From positions 248,001 through 312,000 of the forward strand of contig JAFGUG010000011.1 of NCBI GenBank assembly GCA_016938655.1: a stretch of 64,000 bases of DNA, written 5' to 3'. Below, piece by piece: positions 9,015-17,391 of this stretch (its first letter is position 1; each line of letters opens with the position of its first letter). Origin of the DNA: Thiotrichales bacterium. Lineage in GTDB: Bacteria; Pseudomonadota; Gammaproteobacteria; Thiomicrospirales; Thiomicrospiraceae. The notes beneath the pieces are model-generated. The model saw only the letters and a program-made list of their open reading frames with translations, was not told the DNA's origin and did no database searches. The position numbers and the translations under genes are program-made.

Positions 9015-9061
9015 GTTTTAGGCTGACGAAGTAATAAATTCTATACATTTATGATTATTAC

Positions 9062-9090
9062 TTGTACAGGGGTTATAAATATTGTATAAC
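9062..9090 (+). promoter_or_regulatory. Candidate sigma-70 promoter for the rhodanese gene
   Basis: TTGTAC (9062-9067), a 17-base spacer and TATAAC (9085-9090), 51 bases before the ATG at 9142. An AAGGAAAT ribosome site follows downstream. Confidence 0.55.
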
Positions 9091-9141
9091 TTGCATTAGT
9101 GGTTTTTATAGCCCAATAAAACTTTACTAAAGGAAATAGCC

Positions 9142-9591
9142 ATGAAAAAAATTCTTTTGCCTGCACTTTTTGCAGCCGTTGCTTCATCTATGTTTGTTAC
9201 TTCTGTTTCTGCTGCCCCGACGGCCGAAGCGAAAGCCTTAATTAAAGCAGAGATGCAAAAAGCAGCACAAATCACCCCTGCCGAACTGAATGAAGAGATG
9301 AAAGCAGGAAAAAATGTGGTGTTGTTAGATGTACGTCAAAAAAGTGAACGTCCAATTATGGGCGCGCTGAGTGACGGTGATGTGCACATTCCGCGTGGTT
9401 TTTTAGAAATTGAGTCTTACTCAAAAATGAAAGACCGTGATGCAGAGATTGTCGTTTTTTGTGGTAAAGGTGTGCGCAGTGCGTTTGCGGTTAATACGTT
9501 AAATGAGATGGGCTACACCAACGTTAAAAACTTAAACGGTGGTGTAAAAGCTTGGAAAGAAGCAGGCCTGCCAACTGTTGAGCCGAAGTAA
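9142..9591 (+). CDS. Periplasmic rhodanese-domain protein
   Basis: A Sec signal peptide (about residues 1-24, cleavage after SVSA) is followed by a single rhodanese domain. Its catalytic Cys is C107 in the loop CGKGVR (107-112), with the HIPRG and GGVKAW motifs. The family moves sulfane sulfur to thiophilic acceptors. Export suggests a role in periplasmic sulfur handling or oxidation, which is inference. It has its own promoter and a strong terminator. A perfect palindrome copy at 9562 is coded as Ala-Gly-Leu in EAGLP, near the C-terminus. Confidence 0.9.
   Translation: MKKILLPALFAAVASSMFVTSVSAAPTAEAKALIKAEMQKAAQITPAELNEEMKAGKNVVLLDVRQKSERPIMGALSDGDVHIPRGFLEIESYSKMKDRDAEIVVFCGKGVRSAFAVNTLNEMGYTNVKNLNGGVKAWKEAGLPTVEPK
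9562..9571. repeat. GCAGGCCTGC palindrome, copy in rhodanese gene
   Basis: Perfect 10-base core within the coding sequence, read as Ala-Gly-Leu (residues 141-143). It lies only 58 bases before the terminator hairpin that is built from two half-copies of the same sequence. Confidence 0.8.
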
Positions 9592-9628
9592 GTTTCAAAT
9601 AATTACAGCCAGGATTGTTTTTTGGTTT

Positions 9629-9656
9629 AAAGGCCTGCTTTTTAGCAGGCCTTTTT
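9629..9656. terminator. Bidirectional terminator built from palindrome half-copies
   Basis: An 11-bp perfect stem (9629-9639 with 9644-9654, AAAGGCCTGCT / AGCAGGCCTTT), a TTTT loop and flanking T/A runs. It ends the rhodanese gene on the plus strand and can also serve the convergent DUF4174 gene. Both arms carry nine bases of the genome-wide repeat. Confidence 0.85.
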
Positions 9657-9685
9657 CGTTTATCAAAGGTTTATTAAAAATCACT

Positions 9686-10114
9686 CTAATAACGCATCTC
9701 TTGAATGCGCATCGGCATCGCATCAATTTCTGAGAAGATTGCTTTTAAGTCTAGGGTGTTGCGGGAAGACTTTATTCCGCCATCTTTACCAATCAACACC
9801 ACCTCATTTTTTGTTAGTTGATAACGTTTTTGAAGATTGGTTAACAAGTGTTCAGATAACTCACCCTTATAGTTACTGATGATGGTTTGGTTGTTAATTA
9901 CAAACCAGATAATGACACGATCATCAATCTCATAAACACTCTGTTTTAATTCATCAATAATCTGTTTTGGGTTTGGCGTTTCATTAACAATGATGATTCT
10001 GTTTTGCCACTCTAATGGCGTCAGTTCTGAGAGTGAAGAGGGAGGATTGCTTTGGGCGTAAGTGGTAAATAAGAGCAATAAAGTTGGAATAAGGTATTTC
10101 ATTTTTAAGGCCAT
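9686..10114 (-). CDS. DUF4174 family secreted protein
   Basis: A 142-residue protein (138 if the Met at residue 5 is used) with a signal peptide ending near YAQS. The C-terminal half carries the DUF4174 pattern: VVLIGKDGGIK, then a Leu-Asp-Leu segment and the closing IDAMPMRIQEMR. Family members look like a degenerate thioredoxin-type fold; the function is unknown. It is convergent with the rhodanese gene. Confidence 0.75.
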   Translation of the reverse strand: MALKMKYLIPTLLLLFTTYAQSNPPSSLSELTPLEWQNRIIIVNETPNPKQIIDELKQSVYEIDDRVIIWFVINNQTIISNYKGELSEHLLTNLQKRYQLTKNEVVLIGKDGGIKSSRNTLDLKAIFSEIDAMPMRIQEMRY

Positions 10115-10219
10115 CCAAGACTGTTTTTGATTTTGTTCTTTTTTTCAATATGTTAACGGTATTTTTTCGAATCCTATTTTGAAACTCATAACCTATTGTT
10201 GTTCCTTAAGTTTACCAAA

Positions 10220-10753
10220 TTATGATAGGAAAAATTCGTCAGGTGAGAGCGGCACATTTGGACGGTAGTGGTGAATTAAGCAATCTGACCATCTCTTGGC
10301 ACGTTTTGGTAAGCCTTCGTTTAAAAATTGCTGAACCTGTTCTAATACCGCGTTTTTGAAGCGCTCAGAGGGTTGGTTGTTAAGTGCGATGTTGTCGGCA
10401 CTAAAATGAAATTCAACGCCAGCGGATTGTGAAAATATCCACTCTAAGGCTTGCGGTTTAACCTCAACGTTTTCAAATTCTGCTTGGCGTTCTGCTGAAC
10501 GACCGTCTGGCTCATACCAGTAGCCAAAATCTTCAAGTAATCTTCGCTGTTTACCCGCCACGCACCAGTGGCTAATTTCGTGCAGGGCACTGGCAAAGAA
10601 GCCGTGGGCAAAGATGATTCTGTGGTGCGGGTTTTCAGCATCCGCAGGCAAATAAACCGGCTCGTCTTGGCAACAGACTAACTGAGTGTTGTGGCTCTCG
10701 ATAAAGGTTTGATTAAACAGAGGGATAAGCTGTTCGATGGAGTGCGTTGACAT
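10220..10753 (-). CDS. epmC: Elongation factor P hydroxylase (YfcM/EpmC)
   Basis: A protein of 177 residues matching EpmC, which hydroxylates the β-lysyl-lysine of EF-P. The diagnostic segment IIFAHGFFASALHEISHWC contains the likely metal ligands HxxxH (HEISH). It is followed by AGKQRR, DFGYWYEPDGR and VEVKPQALEW, all typical of the family. EpmA, EpmB and EF-P are not in this window. The gene is monocistronic, and a palindrome copy lies upstream at 10810. Confidence 0.9.
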   Translation of the reverse strand: MSTHSIEQLIPLFNQTFIESHNTQLVCCQDEPVYLPADAENPHHRIIFAHGFFASALHEISHWCVAGKQRRLLEDFGYWYEPDGRSAERQAEFENVEVKPQALEWIFSQSAGVEFHFSADNIALNNQPSERFKNAVLEQVQQFLNEGLPKRAKRWSDCLIHHYRPNVPLSPDEFFLS

Positions 10754-10809
10754 AAAGGTTGATTGTTGTTCAAAGTCTACTGTGAAATTGCAGCGATTAT
10801 AGCAAATCA

Positions 10810-10819
10810 GCAGGCCTGC
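10810..10819. repeat. GCAGGCCTGC palindrome between EAL gene and epmC
   Basis: Perfect core. The immediate flank has one A/C mismatch, but the outer arms AAATC and GATTT pair again, giving a 22-base imperfect dyad. Confidence 0.85.
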
Positions 10820-10840
10820 CGATTTACCTTAATGACCCTT

Positions 10841-13102
10841 TTACTCTGATTTTAATGATGTTTTAAGGAGTTCGGTTTGCGGTTGGCCAAAGTAGTAACC
10901 TTGAGAGTAGTCAATGCCAATTTCTTGCACGACTTTTTGAATCGATTCATCGGCTACGTATTCGGCAATGGTTTTAATGCCTAAGTCGTCACAGAAGGTT
11001 TTGATGTTTTTAACAATTGATTGGTTAATCTCATTGCCCACGATATCTCGAATCAGCGTGCCATCGATTTTAATATAGTCAATATCTTCTCGTAAACGCA
11101 ATAAGTGCTCAAAGTTGGAATAGCCAGTACCAAAGTCGTCGATGGCAATTTTACAGCCGGTCTGTTTTATGTGATGAATAAACTCTGAGATTTGTTCGTA
11201 ATCCCCTAAGCCTTCGGATTCAACTATTTCAATGACCAAACGATGACAGTCACCACAGTGATTAATTGTCTCTATTAAAAACGCTAAAAAACCTTCGTTC
11301 ATGATGTCTTGAAACGAAACATTAATCGAAAATTCGTAAGCGTTATTTCTAAAAAACGCGGTTGCTTGCTGAATCATTGAGCGTGTTAGGCGATGGTAAT
11401 ATTTTGAAGCTTTAGCAATTTCTAGAAAGGTGTTGGGCGGATAGATGATGCCTTTGTCATCCATTAAGCGCATAAGCACTTCGTATTTATCCACTTGATG
11501 GGTTTTATTATTATGAATGGGTTGAAAAAAGGTCAACACTCGATCATTCATAAGCGCATGGCGAATCAGTTCAAGTACATGGATGTTTTGTTGGTATTGC
11601 GCTTTTACGTCGAAGGTATGGTCAAGAATAGAGAACTCAATTTTTTTATCGACCGCCAAGTGCATGGCTTTTTCAGCATCAATCAGCATTTCATCCAGGG
11701 AAGCAGGTTGCTCAGGGTTGGATGCCCCCAGTGTTATCGACAAACTGAATTCATGGTTGTCCATAATGCTGAAGTTTTCATGTTCAATCTGATAGTGAAT
11801 TTCATGCATAAAGCTTTCCAACGGAACGCGTCCACGGTTTGTTACGGTAATTGCAAACAGGTTTGAGGGCAATTTGTAGGCGTTAAACCCCATTTGTTTG
11901 GCTAATTGGTCGAGTTTTTTTCCAAGCTCGGTTAGCAGTTCATTGGCAAGCAGATAGCCATAAACGTTGTTAATCTCACGTAAATTATCAATTCTGAGCA
12001 GAATGAGCACATTGTTAGGGATAGCGTGAAGGTCTTCAAATAGTGAGGTTTTGTTGGGCAGTAAAGTCAGTTCGTCCCGATGCGCTTGTTCGTTGAGTTT
12101 GTGCATTAATTTGTCAGGAAAGCGTGATAAATAGATTGCGACGGGCAACATAAATAAAATGGTGGCAATGATGAGCAGCAGCATCAAATCCGCATTTTGC
12201 TTCGCTTCTTGTGTGAGGTCATTAAACTTTAGAACCAATATCATTTTTAAACCTTGCTCGCTAGAAAAGCCTTTCAGTGGGCTGGAATAAATGAGTTCGT
12301 TAGCAAAAATATCGTTATTTAAGATGCTTTTAGCTTGCTCATAACCAAAGGCATCGTAAATAGAAAACGTTTCAAATTGATTGCCAATCAGGCTTTTACT
12401 TGGATCCTTGTAGAGAATGAATCGACCATGTTTATCAATGATATAAACATCGTAAAACGTGCTGTTGACAAACTGCTCAAAGAAGCTTGTGAGACAGACA
12501 TTAACGATTAAAACGCCTTTTGCTTGGCTTTGTTGATAGATGACTTTGGCATAGCGAACCACGGGTTGTTTGGGCTCAACGATTTTATGGTGTTCCATAT
12601 TTAACTCAATATCAGAAATTCCAATTTCACCCTCTTTGAGGTTTTTAAAGAGTTGAAAATAGGGACGGTGCGCTTTGTCTTGTAACTCTTGTACAGGCAC
12701 AATTCGGTGATGAATTGGCTTGCACATGCTGCCGGTTCTCGTCCCTTCAGTGCGAATGAGTTCCTCTCCTTGCATATTTAGGAAGCGAACCTGCATCGCA
12801 CTGGTGGTGGCTTTTTCGACCGATAAGAATAGGTTTTCGATGGATGCTTTGTTTTTGCCAGTTTCTATAAATGACTGAAAATCTGGATTGGTTTCAATGG
12901 CATTTAACGTTAAAGGGAAGTGCGTATTGTAAAAATCAATGACTCTATGGCGTTGTTCGGACTTCTTTTGAAGGTTTTTAGCAGCGATTTCGCTCACATC
13001 CGTTTTACTTTGAAAGTGATAGGTGACCGAATAGAACCCCAGAAATAAGAGGCCAAATAGCATCATGGTTACAATAAACAGAGTGCGATAGGTCAGTTTC
13101 AT
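10841..13102 (-). CDS. Membrane Cache-sensor protein with degenerate GGDEF and intact EAL
   Basis: A protein of 753 residues. One membrane helix (about 8-28) and a second (about 307-325) bracket a periplasmic Cache-like sensor. The GGDEF-like domain has SNLFAI where the active motif should be, so it cannot make cyclic-di-GMP. The EAL domain keeps YEVLMRL (Glu), NVS, EIVES, DDFGTGYSN, YIKIDG, AEYV and QGYYFGQP, so it is likely an active phosphodiesterase controlled by an external signal. The start has no strong ribosome site but agrees with the membrane topology. Confidence 0.9.
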   Translation of the reverse strand: MKLTYRTLFIVTMMLFGLLFLGFYSVTYHFQSKTDVSEIAAKNLQKKSEQRHRVIDFYNTHFPLTLNAIETNPDFQSFIETGKNKASIENLFLSVEKATTSAMQVRFLNMQGEELIRTEGTRTGSMCKPIHHRIVPVQELQDKAHRPYFQLFKNLKEGEIGISDIELNMEHHKIVEPKQPVVRYAKVIYQQSQAKGVLIVNVCLTSFFEQFVNSTFYDVYIIDKHGRFILYKDPSKSLIGNQFETFSIYDAFGYEQAKSILNNDIFANELIYSSPLKGFSSEQGLKMILVLKFNDLTQEAKQNADLMLLLIIATILFMLPVAIYLSRFPDKLMHKLNEQAHRDELTLLPNKTSLFEDLHAIPNNVLILLRIDNLREINNVYGYLLANELLTELGKKLDQLAKQMGFNAYKLPSNLFAITVTNRGRVPLESFMHEIHYQIEHENFSIMDNHEFSLSITLGASNPEQPASLDEMLIDAEKAMHLAVDKKIEFSILDHTFDVKAQYQQNIHVLELIRHALMNDRVLTFFQPIHNNKTHQVDKYEVLMRLMDDKGIIYPPNTFLEIAKASKYYHRLTRSMIQQATAFFRNNAYEFSINVSFQDIMNEGFLAFLIETINHCGDCHRLVIEIVESEGLGDYEQISEFIHHIKQTGCKIAIDDFGTGYSNFEHLLRLREDIDYIKIDGTLIRDIVGNEINQSIVKNIKTFCDDLGIKTIAEYVADESIQKVVQEIGIDYSQGYYFGQPQTELLKTSLKSE

Positions 13103-13250
13103 GGGTGGGGCGTCAAGGTTCTTGTGAGTTTATGGATAAGGGTGATGTTAACATAATTACATTTATAACCCTATGAGTGTGGACGTTAAATTTGATTATG
13201 TTCTTGGCGATGGTTTTTTAATTTTAGTCTGCGGTTACATTTTAAAATCA

Positions 13251-13260
13251 GCAGGCCTGC
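13251..13260. repeat. GCAGGCCTGC palindrome upstream of the Cache-EAL gene
   Basis: Perfect core (12-mer AGCAGGCCTGCT) between the hemL terminator and the start of the Cache-EAL gene. The outer arms AAAAT and ATTTT pair in part. Confidence 0.85.
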
Positions 13261-13296
13261 TCAATTTTTAACTGCTTGGGTGCGAATAACGGCAAT

Positions 13297-13321
13297 AAAA
13301 AAGGGCTAAAATTTAGCCCTT
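13297..13321 (-). terminator. Rho-independent terminator of hemL
   Basis: Perfect stem AAGGGCTAA / TTAGCCCTT (13301-13321) with a three-base loop. On the minus strand it is followed by TTTTATT. It lies 37 bases past the hemL stop. Confidence 0.85.
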
Positions 13322-13357
13322 GAATAAATACGTTGACCTAGTTTAAAGCGTTAAGTT

Positions 13358-14638
13358 TTAAAGTTTTGCCATTACACGCTTAGCTGCTGCAATGGTTTTA
13401 TCAATATCTTCATCGGTGTGTGCCGCTGAAACAAAGCCTGTTTCAAAAGCAGAAGGGGCGAGGTAGACGCCCTCTTGCAACATACCGTGGTAGAACGCTC
13501 TAAAACGTTCCATATTGCCTTGTGCAACTTGCGCAAAGCGAGAGATGTTTTTCTCTTCGGTAAAGAAGAAGCCAAACATGCCACCCACTTGGGTGGTGGT
13601 AAATGGAATGTTCAGCTCATCTGCGGTCGCTTGTAACCCGTCTACTAAGCGTTTAGTTTGAGCTTCAAGCTTGTCGAAGAAGCCAGGTGCGCTAATTAAT
13701 TCGAGAGTTTTTAGCCCGGCCGCCATGGCAATGGGGTTACCAGACAGAGTGCCGGCTTGATAAACCGGTCCCAACGGCGCGATATGCTGCATGATTTTAC
13801 GCTTACCACCAAAGGCACCTACTGGCATGCCGCCACCGATGACTTTACCGTACGTGGTTAAGTCTGGCATAACGTTATAACGGCCTTGTGCGCCAGCTAA
13901 TCCTACACGGAAGCCACACATCACTTCGTCAAAAATTAACACCGCACCCGATTCATCACACACCTCACGAAGGGTTTCTAAAAAGCCTTCTTCGGGTGGG
14001 ATGCAGTTCATATTTCCTGCAACCGGTTCCACGATAATACAGGCCACTTGGTCGCCAATCTCCGCAAAGACTTTGCGAACTTCGTCGGCGTCGTTGTGCG
14101 TTAAGGTCAGTGTTTGTTCTGCTAAACAATCCGGCACACCTGGCGAAGAGGGCACACCCAAAGTTAAAGCACCAGAACCGGCTTTAACTAACAGTGAGTC
14201 TGAGTGACCGTGGTAACAGCCCTCAAATTTGACGATTTTGTCACGCCCGGTGTAACCACGTGCTAAACGAATGGCGGTCATGGTTGCTTCTGTACCTGAG
14301 CTGACCATGCGAACCATATCCATTGAGGGGATTAATTCACACACTAAATCAGCCATAGTTGTTTCGATTTTGGTTGGCGCACCAAACGATAAACCGTGCG
14401 TGGCTTTTTCTTGAACCACTTTAATTACGTCTGGGTGTGCGTGACCCAAAATAGCTGGTCCCCATGAACCCACGTAATCGATGTATTGTTTGTCATCTTC
14501 ATCAGTTAAATAGGCGCCTTTTGCTTCCTTAAAAAAGATTGGGTCACCACCCACACCTTTAAAGGCACGAACCGGCGAGTTTACGCCGCCTGGAATGTGT
14601 TTTTGCGCGGCTTCAAATAAATCTTGTGATTTGCTCAT
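13358..14638 (-). CDS. hemL: Glutamate-1-semialdehyde 2,1-aminomutase
   Basis: A PLP enzyme (426 residues, normal length) that makes 5-aminolevulinate for heme. Landmarks are [10 protein letters not shown] near the N-terminus, SSGTEATM (113-120) for phosphate binding, the FDEVM(C)GFR aspartate motif, and the Schiff-base lysine K265 in [14 protein letters not shown]. It is monocistronic with a clear terminator. It is about 80 bases downstream of the thioredoxin-like gene on the same strand, which may be co-transcribed. Confidence 0.96.
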   Translation of the reverse strand: MSKSQDLFEAAQKHIPGGVNSPVRAFKGVGGDPIFFKEAKGAYLTDEDDKQYIDYVGSWGPAILGHAHPDVIKVVQEKATHGLSFGAPTKIETTMADLVCELIPSMDMVRMVSSGTEATMTAIRLARGYTGRDKIVKFEGCYHGHSDSLLVKAGSGALTLGVPSSPGVPDCLAEQTLTLTHNDADEVRKVFAEIGDQVACIIVEPVAGNMNCIPPEEGFLETLREVCDESGAVLIFDEVMCGFRVGLAGAQGRYNVMPDLTTYGKVIGGGMPVGAFGGKRKIMQHIAPLGPVYQAGTLSGNPIAMAAGLKTLELISAPGFFDKLEAQTKRLVDGLQATADELNIPFTTTQVGGMFGFFFTEEKNISRFAQVAQGNMERFRAFYHGMLQEGVYLAPSAFETGFVSAAHTDEDIDKTIAAAKRVMAKL

Positions 14639-14717
14639 GGGGTTCCTTTAATCTCAATCTTGAGTTGTCGATTATTATGTTTTTAACGGACTTCAAATGG
14701 CTATTATCAGGCGCCTG

Positions 14718-15221
14718 TTAAAGTTGTGGGCTCATCTGCTTAATGCGTTCTTTAACCAAATCAAATTGCACTTCACCAATTTGTTTGTAAACGATATTGC
14801 CGTTGGGTGCAATTAAGAAGCTGGTTGGCGTTAAGAGCACGTCTCCAAATGCTTTTGCAATGGCCCCATCGGTATCGCGTACAAAAATAAATGGGTACGG
14901 ATTGTTTTTGATGAATTTTTGAACTTGTTCGGCTGGGTCATAATCCATGGAAACAGCGACCATTTCAAAACGGTCTCCAAACTGCTCTTTCATTTCTGCT
15001 AAATGCGGCATCTCAGCAATGCATCCTGGGCAGGAGGTCGCCCAAAAGTTCACCAAAATCGGTTTATTCGGTCTATTTAGTTCGATTGCCTGGCCTTGCG
15101 TATCATTGATAGTGATTGCAGGGGCTTTACCTAAGCCATCTGAGAAAACCGTTAAGTAGAGTAAGGTGGCAAGCAGCACCACAACCAATAGACCAAAAAG
15201 CTTACTACCAATATTTTGCAT
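14718..15221 (-). CDS. Membrane-anchored TlpA/ResA-like thiol-disulfide oxidoreductase
   Basis: A protein of 167 residues. An uncleaved N-terminal helix (about 7-27) anchors a thioredoxin fold outside the membrane. The active site is CPGC in NFWATSCPGCIAEMPHL, and the cis-Pro loop is VLLTPTSFLI. Such proteins reduce disulfides during cytochrome c or copper-site maturation, but the partner is not visible. It lies between hemL and rpiA on the same strand. Confidence 0.88.
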   Translation of the reverse strand: MQNIGSKLFGLLVVVLLATLLYLTVFSDGLGKAPAITINDTQGQAIELNRPNKPILVNFWATSCPGCIAEMPHLAEMKEQFGDRFEMVAVSMDYDPAEQVQKFIKNNPYPFIFVRDTDGAIAKAFGDVLLTPTSFLIAPNGNIVYKQIGEVQFDLVKERIKQMSPQL

Positions 15222-15310
15222 GTTAGAACCTTTACGTGTTTTGTTTGAATGTATGTTTTTTGCAAGGCTATGCTTAATATAGCGTATGCAATTGACCTGC
15301 CTAAAAACAA

Positions 15311-15340
15311 AAAACGGGTCGTCATTAATGAGGACCCGAT
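15311..15340 (-). terminator. Rho-independent terminator of rpiA
   Basis: Stem CGGGTC (15315-15320) with GACCCG (15333-15338), plus inner pairs and an AT loop. On the minus strand GTTTTTTGTTTTT follows. It is 35 bases past the rpiA stop. Confidence 0.8.
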
Positions 15341-15374
15341 TACTGTATATACTCTTTAAAACAGAGCGATAGAG

Positions 15375-16040
15375 TTACTTTGCGGTTAAGGTTTCAACAC
15401 CGTTTGCGGTGCCACACAGGAAAATGTCTGCAGGGCGTGCAGCAAATAAGCCGTTTGTGACCACGCCGACAATGCTGTTTAGTTCGTTTTCCATCGCCAC
15501 TGGATCCGTAATCTCTAACCCGTGAATGTCTAAAATGACATTGCCATTGTCTGTTGTGAAACCGTCACGCAAAACCGGCTCGCCGCCAAGACGTTTTACA
15601 ATCTCACGCGCAACATAGCTGCGTGCCATTGGAATGACCTCGACTGGCAATGGGAATTTACCTAACACAGCCACTTTTTTACTGTCATCAGCGATACAGA
15701 CAAATTGCTTAGCAACCGCTAAAACAATCTTTTCACGCGTTAATGCACCACCGCCACCTTTAATAAGGTTCAGGCCTGCATCGGCTTCGTCAGCACCGTC
15801 AATATAAACGGACATCTCTGCCACTGAGTTTAAGTCTAATACAGGAATACCATGACCTTTAAGACGTTCGGCGGTCGCTTCTGAACTGGCAACGGCACCT
15901 TCGATGGTGCCTTTAATTTTGGCAAGTTCATCAATAAAGAAGTTGGCGGTTGAGCCAGTTCCCACACCAATAATGGTGTCAGGTACAACGTATTGGATGG
16001 CCGCTTGGGCAACTTTTTGTTTTAATTCGTCTTGCGTCAT
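15375..16040 (-). CDS. rpiA: Ribose-5-phosphate isomerase A
   Basis: Converts ribose-5-P and ribulose-5-P in the pentose phosphate and Calvin pathways. From the Met at 16040 (MTQDELKQ) it has 221 residues, the normal length, with motifs [20 protein letters not shown] and [12 protein letters not shown]. The longer open frame to 16118 would add 26 residues without family support, and an AGAGAG ribosome site precedes 16040. A palindrome copy with one change (about 15775) is coded as Asp-Ala-Gly-Leu. Confidence 0.95.
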   Translation of the reverse strand: MTQDELKQKVAQAAIQYVVPDTIIGVGTGSTANFFIDELAKIKGTIEGAVASSEATAERLKGHGIPVLDLNSVAEMSVYIDGADEADAGLNLIKGGGGALTREKIVLAVAKQFVCIADDSKKVAVLGKFPLPVEVIPMARSYVAREIVKRLGGEPVLRDGFTTDNGNVILDIHGLEITDPVAMENELNSIVGVVTNGLFAARPADIFLCGTANGVETLTAK

Positions 16041-16161
16041 GATTCTCTCTTTCTGTATGGGAGCATTTTTAAGCTCTCTTTTATTGTAAATTTTGGTCAA
16101 TCTTGTAATTGTAATCAATCAATACAAGGTTGTATAGCCTATCCGTCATTCTACATACTAA

Positions 16162-16204
16162 AAAGACCAAGTTGCCAGTTTGAAAACAAGCAGGCCTGGT
16201 CTTT
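16162..16204 (-). terminator. Possible terminator of the copper cluster, containing a palindrome copy
   Basis: Eight-bp stem AAAGACCA (16162-16169) with TGGTCTTT (16197-16204). On the minus strand the stem ends in TCTTTTTAG. A one-change palindrome copy (16190-16199) lies in the arm and loop. The loop is long (27 bases), so this is moderate evidence only. Confidence 0.5.
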
Positions 16205-16228
16205 GTAGATACGGTTTGCGACAAGCGG

Positions 16229-16699
16229 TTACTCTTTTTGAGCACCATACAGAACAGGCGGTGCTTGAACGGCTGGTTTTTCAACATTCAGCGAAGGGGG
16301 CATCATGCCTTCTTTACGCTCATAACCTTCAACCAGCATGCCAGACTGTGAAACGTAGTACATATCTGGGTAAACATGAACTGCTTTGAATGTCATTGGT
16401 CGAATTTGACGAGATTGCTCTGCCAAGGGTTTGCCTTTAGCCATGTACATGCCGCACATGGTTGAGCTTGGCCCAACTTCGCCTTTCGCCAAACGTTCAT
16501 GGTCTTGATAGCTTAATTGACCACGTTTATCGAGTTCTTTGAAATAGGCTTGTTTAACACTGTCTGATTTTTCAGAAAAGTATTCAACACACATTTCGAG
16601 ATTGTCTTTTTTGCTTACGTCTAGTTCTTCAGCGTAGGCGCTAGAAAATGCCGCTGACAGAAAAGATCCTGCTAACAGTAGTTGAATTGATTTTTTCAT
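16229..16699 (-). CDS. Secreted Cys/Met-containing protein of unknown function, last gene of the copper cluster
   Basis: A protein of 156 residues with a clear signal peptide (cleavage after AYA, near residue 23). I do not recognise the family. The mature part has two cysteines in Met-rich settings, LEMC and STMCGMYMAKG, followed by MTFKAVHVYPDMYYVSQSG and a Pro-rich tail. Cys and Met clusters are possible Cu(I) ligands. The gene is last in a same-strand run after a copper receptor, SCO1 and PCuAC, so a part in copper handling is a reasonable inference, but no motif proves it. Confidence 0.65.
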   Translation of the reverse strand: MKKSIQLLLAGSFLSAAFSSAYAEELDVSKKDNLEMCVEYFSEKSDSVKQAYFKELDKRGQLSYQDHERLAKGEVGPSSTMCGMYMAKGKPLAEQSRQIRPMTFKAVHVYPDMYYVSQSGMLVEGYERKEGMMPPSLNVEKPAVQAPPVLYGAQKE

Positions 16700-16741
16700 C
16701 GATTTACCTATGGGTTATGCTTTTTGTAACGGACTTTGATG

Positions 16742-16769
16742 TTTCATCGCAAACTAAATTGCGATGAAA
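16742..16769 (-). promoter_or_regulatory. Perfect 11-bp hairpin between PCuAC gene and the unknown gene
   Basis: TTTCATCGCAA (16742-16752) pairs perfectly with TTGCGATGAAA (16759-16769) around a six-base loop. No T-run follows on the minus strand, so it is not a normal terminator in the operon direction. It could be an mRNA-stability or processing hairpin that sets the expression ratio, or an operator. Confidence 0.5.
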
Positions 16770-16805
16770 TTTTCATGGATTAAAGTCTAACACAAGCCAT
16801 TTTGA

Positions 16806-17330
16806 TTAGTGATTCATGTTGTTCATCATATGGCCATGATCCATTTGACTATGGTCCATTTTGGGTTTCATCATGCCCATGCCTTTCAAAGACTTAACGG
16901 GCATAGCGACCTCTTTGCTGCTGCCATCTTCAAACTTTAGGGTTACATTGACCGTTTGCCCGGTTTTTAAAGGCTCATGCGGACCAATCAACATAATGTG
17001 TAAACCACCTGGTTTAAGCTCGGTCGAACCATTTGCAGGTACCGTGATTTGTGGGATTTTGCGCATGCGCATGACACCGTTATCGTTCGTGTGTGTGTGC
17101 AGTTCAACCACTTTAGACACGGCAGAATCGGCTTGAATAATATTGATGTCCGCACCGCTGTTATTGGTTAGCTTCATAAAGCTGGCACTTGCTGGTGCGC
17201 CTGGAGGTACTTCACGGGCAAATGGGTTTTCTACTGAAACGTGGTCAGCTTGAGCGGCCATTGCTTGCATTGCAGCTAGAGAGGTAAGTGCGCCAAGCGT
17301 TAAAGCGGCAAAGGTAGTTTTGTATGACAT
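16806..17330 (-). CDS. Periplasmic copper chaperone PCuAC
   Basis: A protein of 174 residues with a signal peptide ending near MAMA (about 25). The copper site follows the family pattern H-x10-M-x21-H-x-M exactly: H78, M89, H111 and M113. The C-terminal tail (about 150-174) is unusually rich in Met and His, a likely second copper-binding segment. PCuAC delivers Cu(I) to SCO proteins and the CuA or CuB sites of heme-copper oxidases. It lies 61 bases after the SCO gene on the same strand. Confidence 0.93.
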   Translation of the reverse strand: MSYKTTFAALTLGALTSLAAMQAMAAQADHVSVENPFAREVPPGAPASASFMKLTNNSGADINIIQADSAVSKVVELHTHTNDNGVMRMRKIPQITVPANGSTELKPGGLHIMLIGPHEPLKTGQTVNVTLKFEDGSSKEVAMPVKSLKGMGMMKPKMDHSQMDHGHMMNNMNH

Positions 17331-17391
17331 GGTTAATTCCTTAATGATTTGTTCACATTTAAGTGACTGTATTTATAAATGGGGTGTTTAA

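Noticed and set aside
8824-9048. 74-codon minus-strand ORF opposite the small membrane ORF
   Set aside because: No ribosome site or domain; the opposite strand has the better-supported short gene and its terminator-like hairpin.
11495-11866. 123-codon plus-strand ORF inside the Cache-EAL gene
   Set aside because: It lies entirely antisense to a well-supported protein with conserved EAL motifs and has no sequence features of its own.
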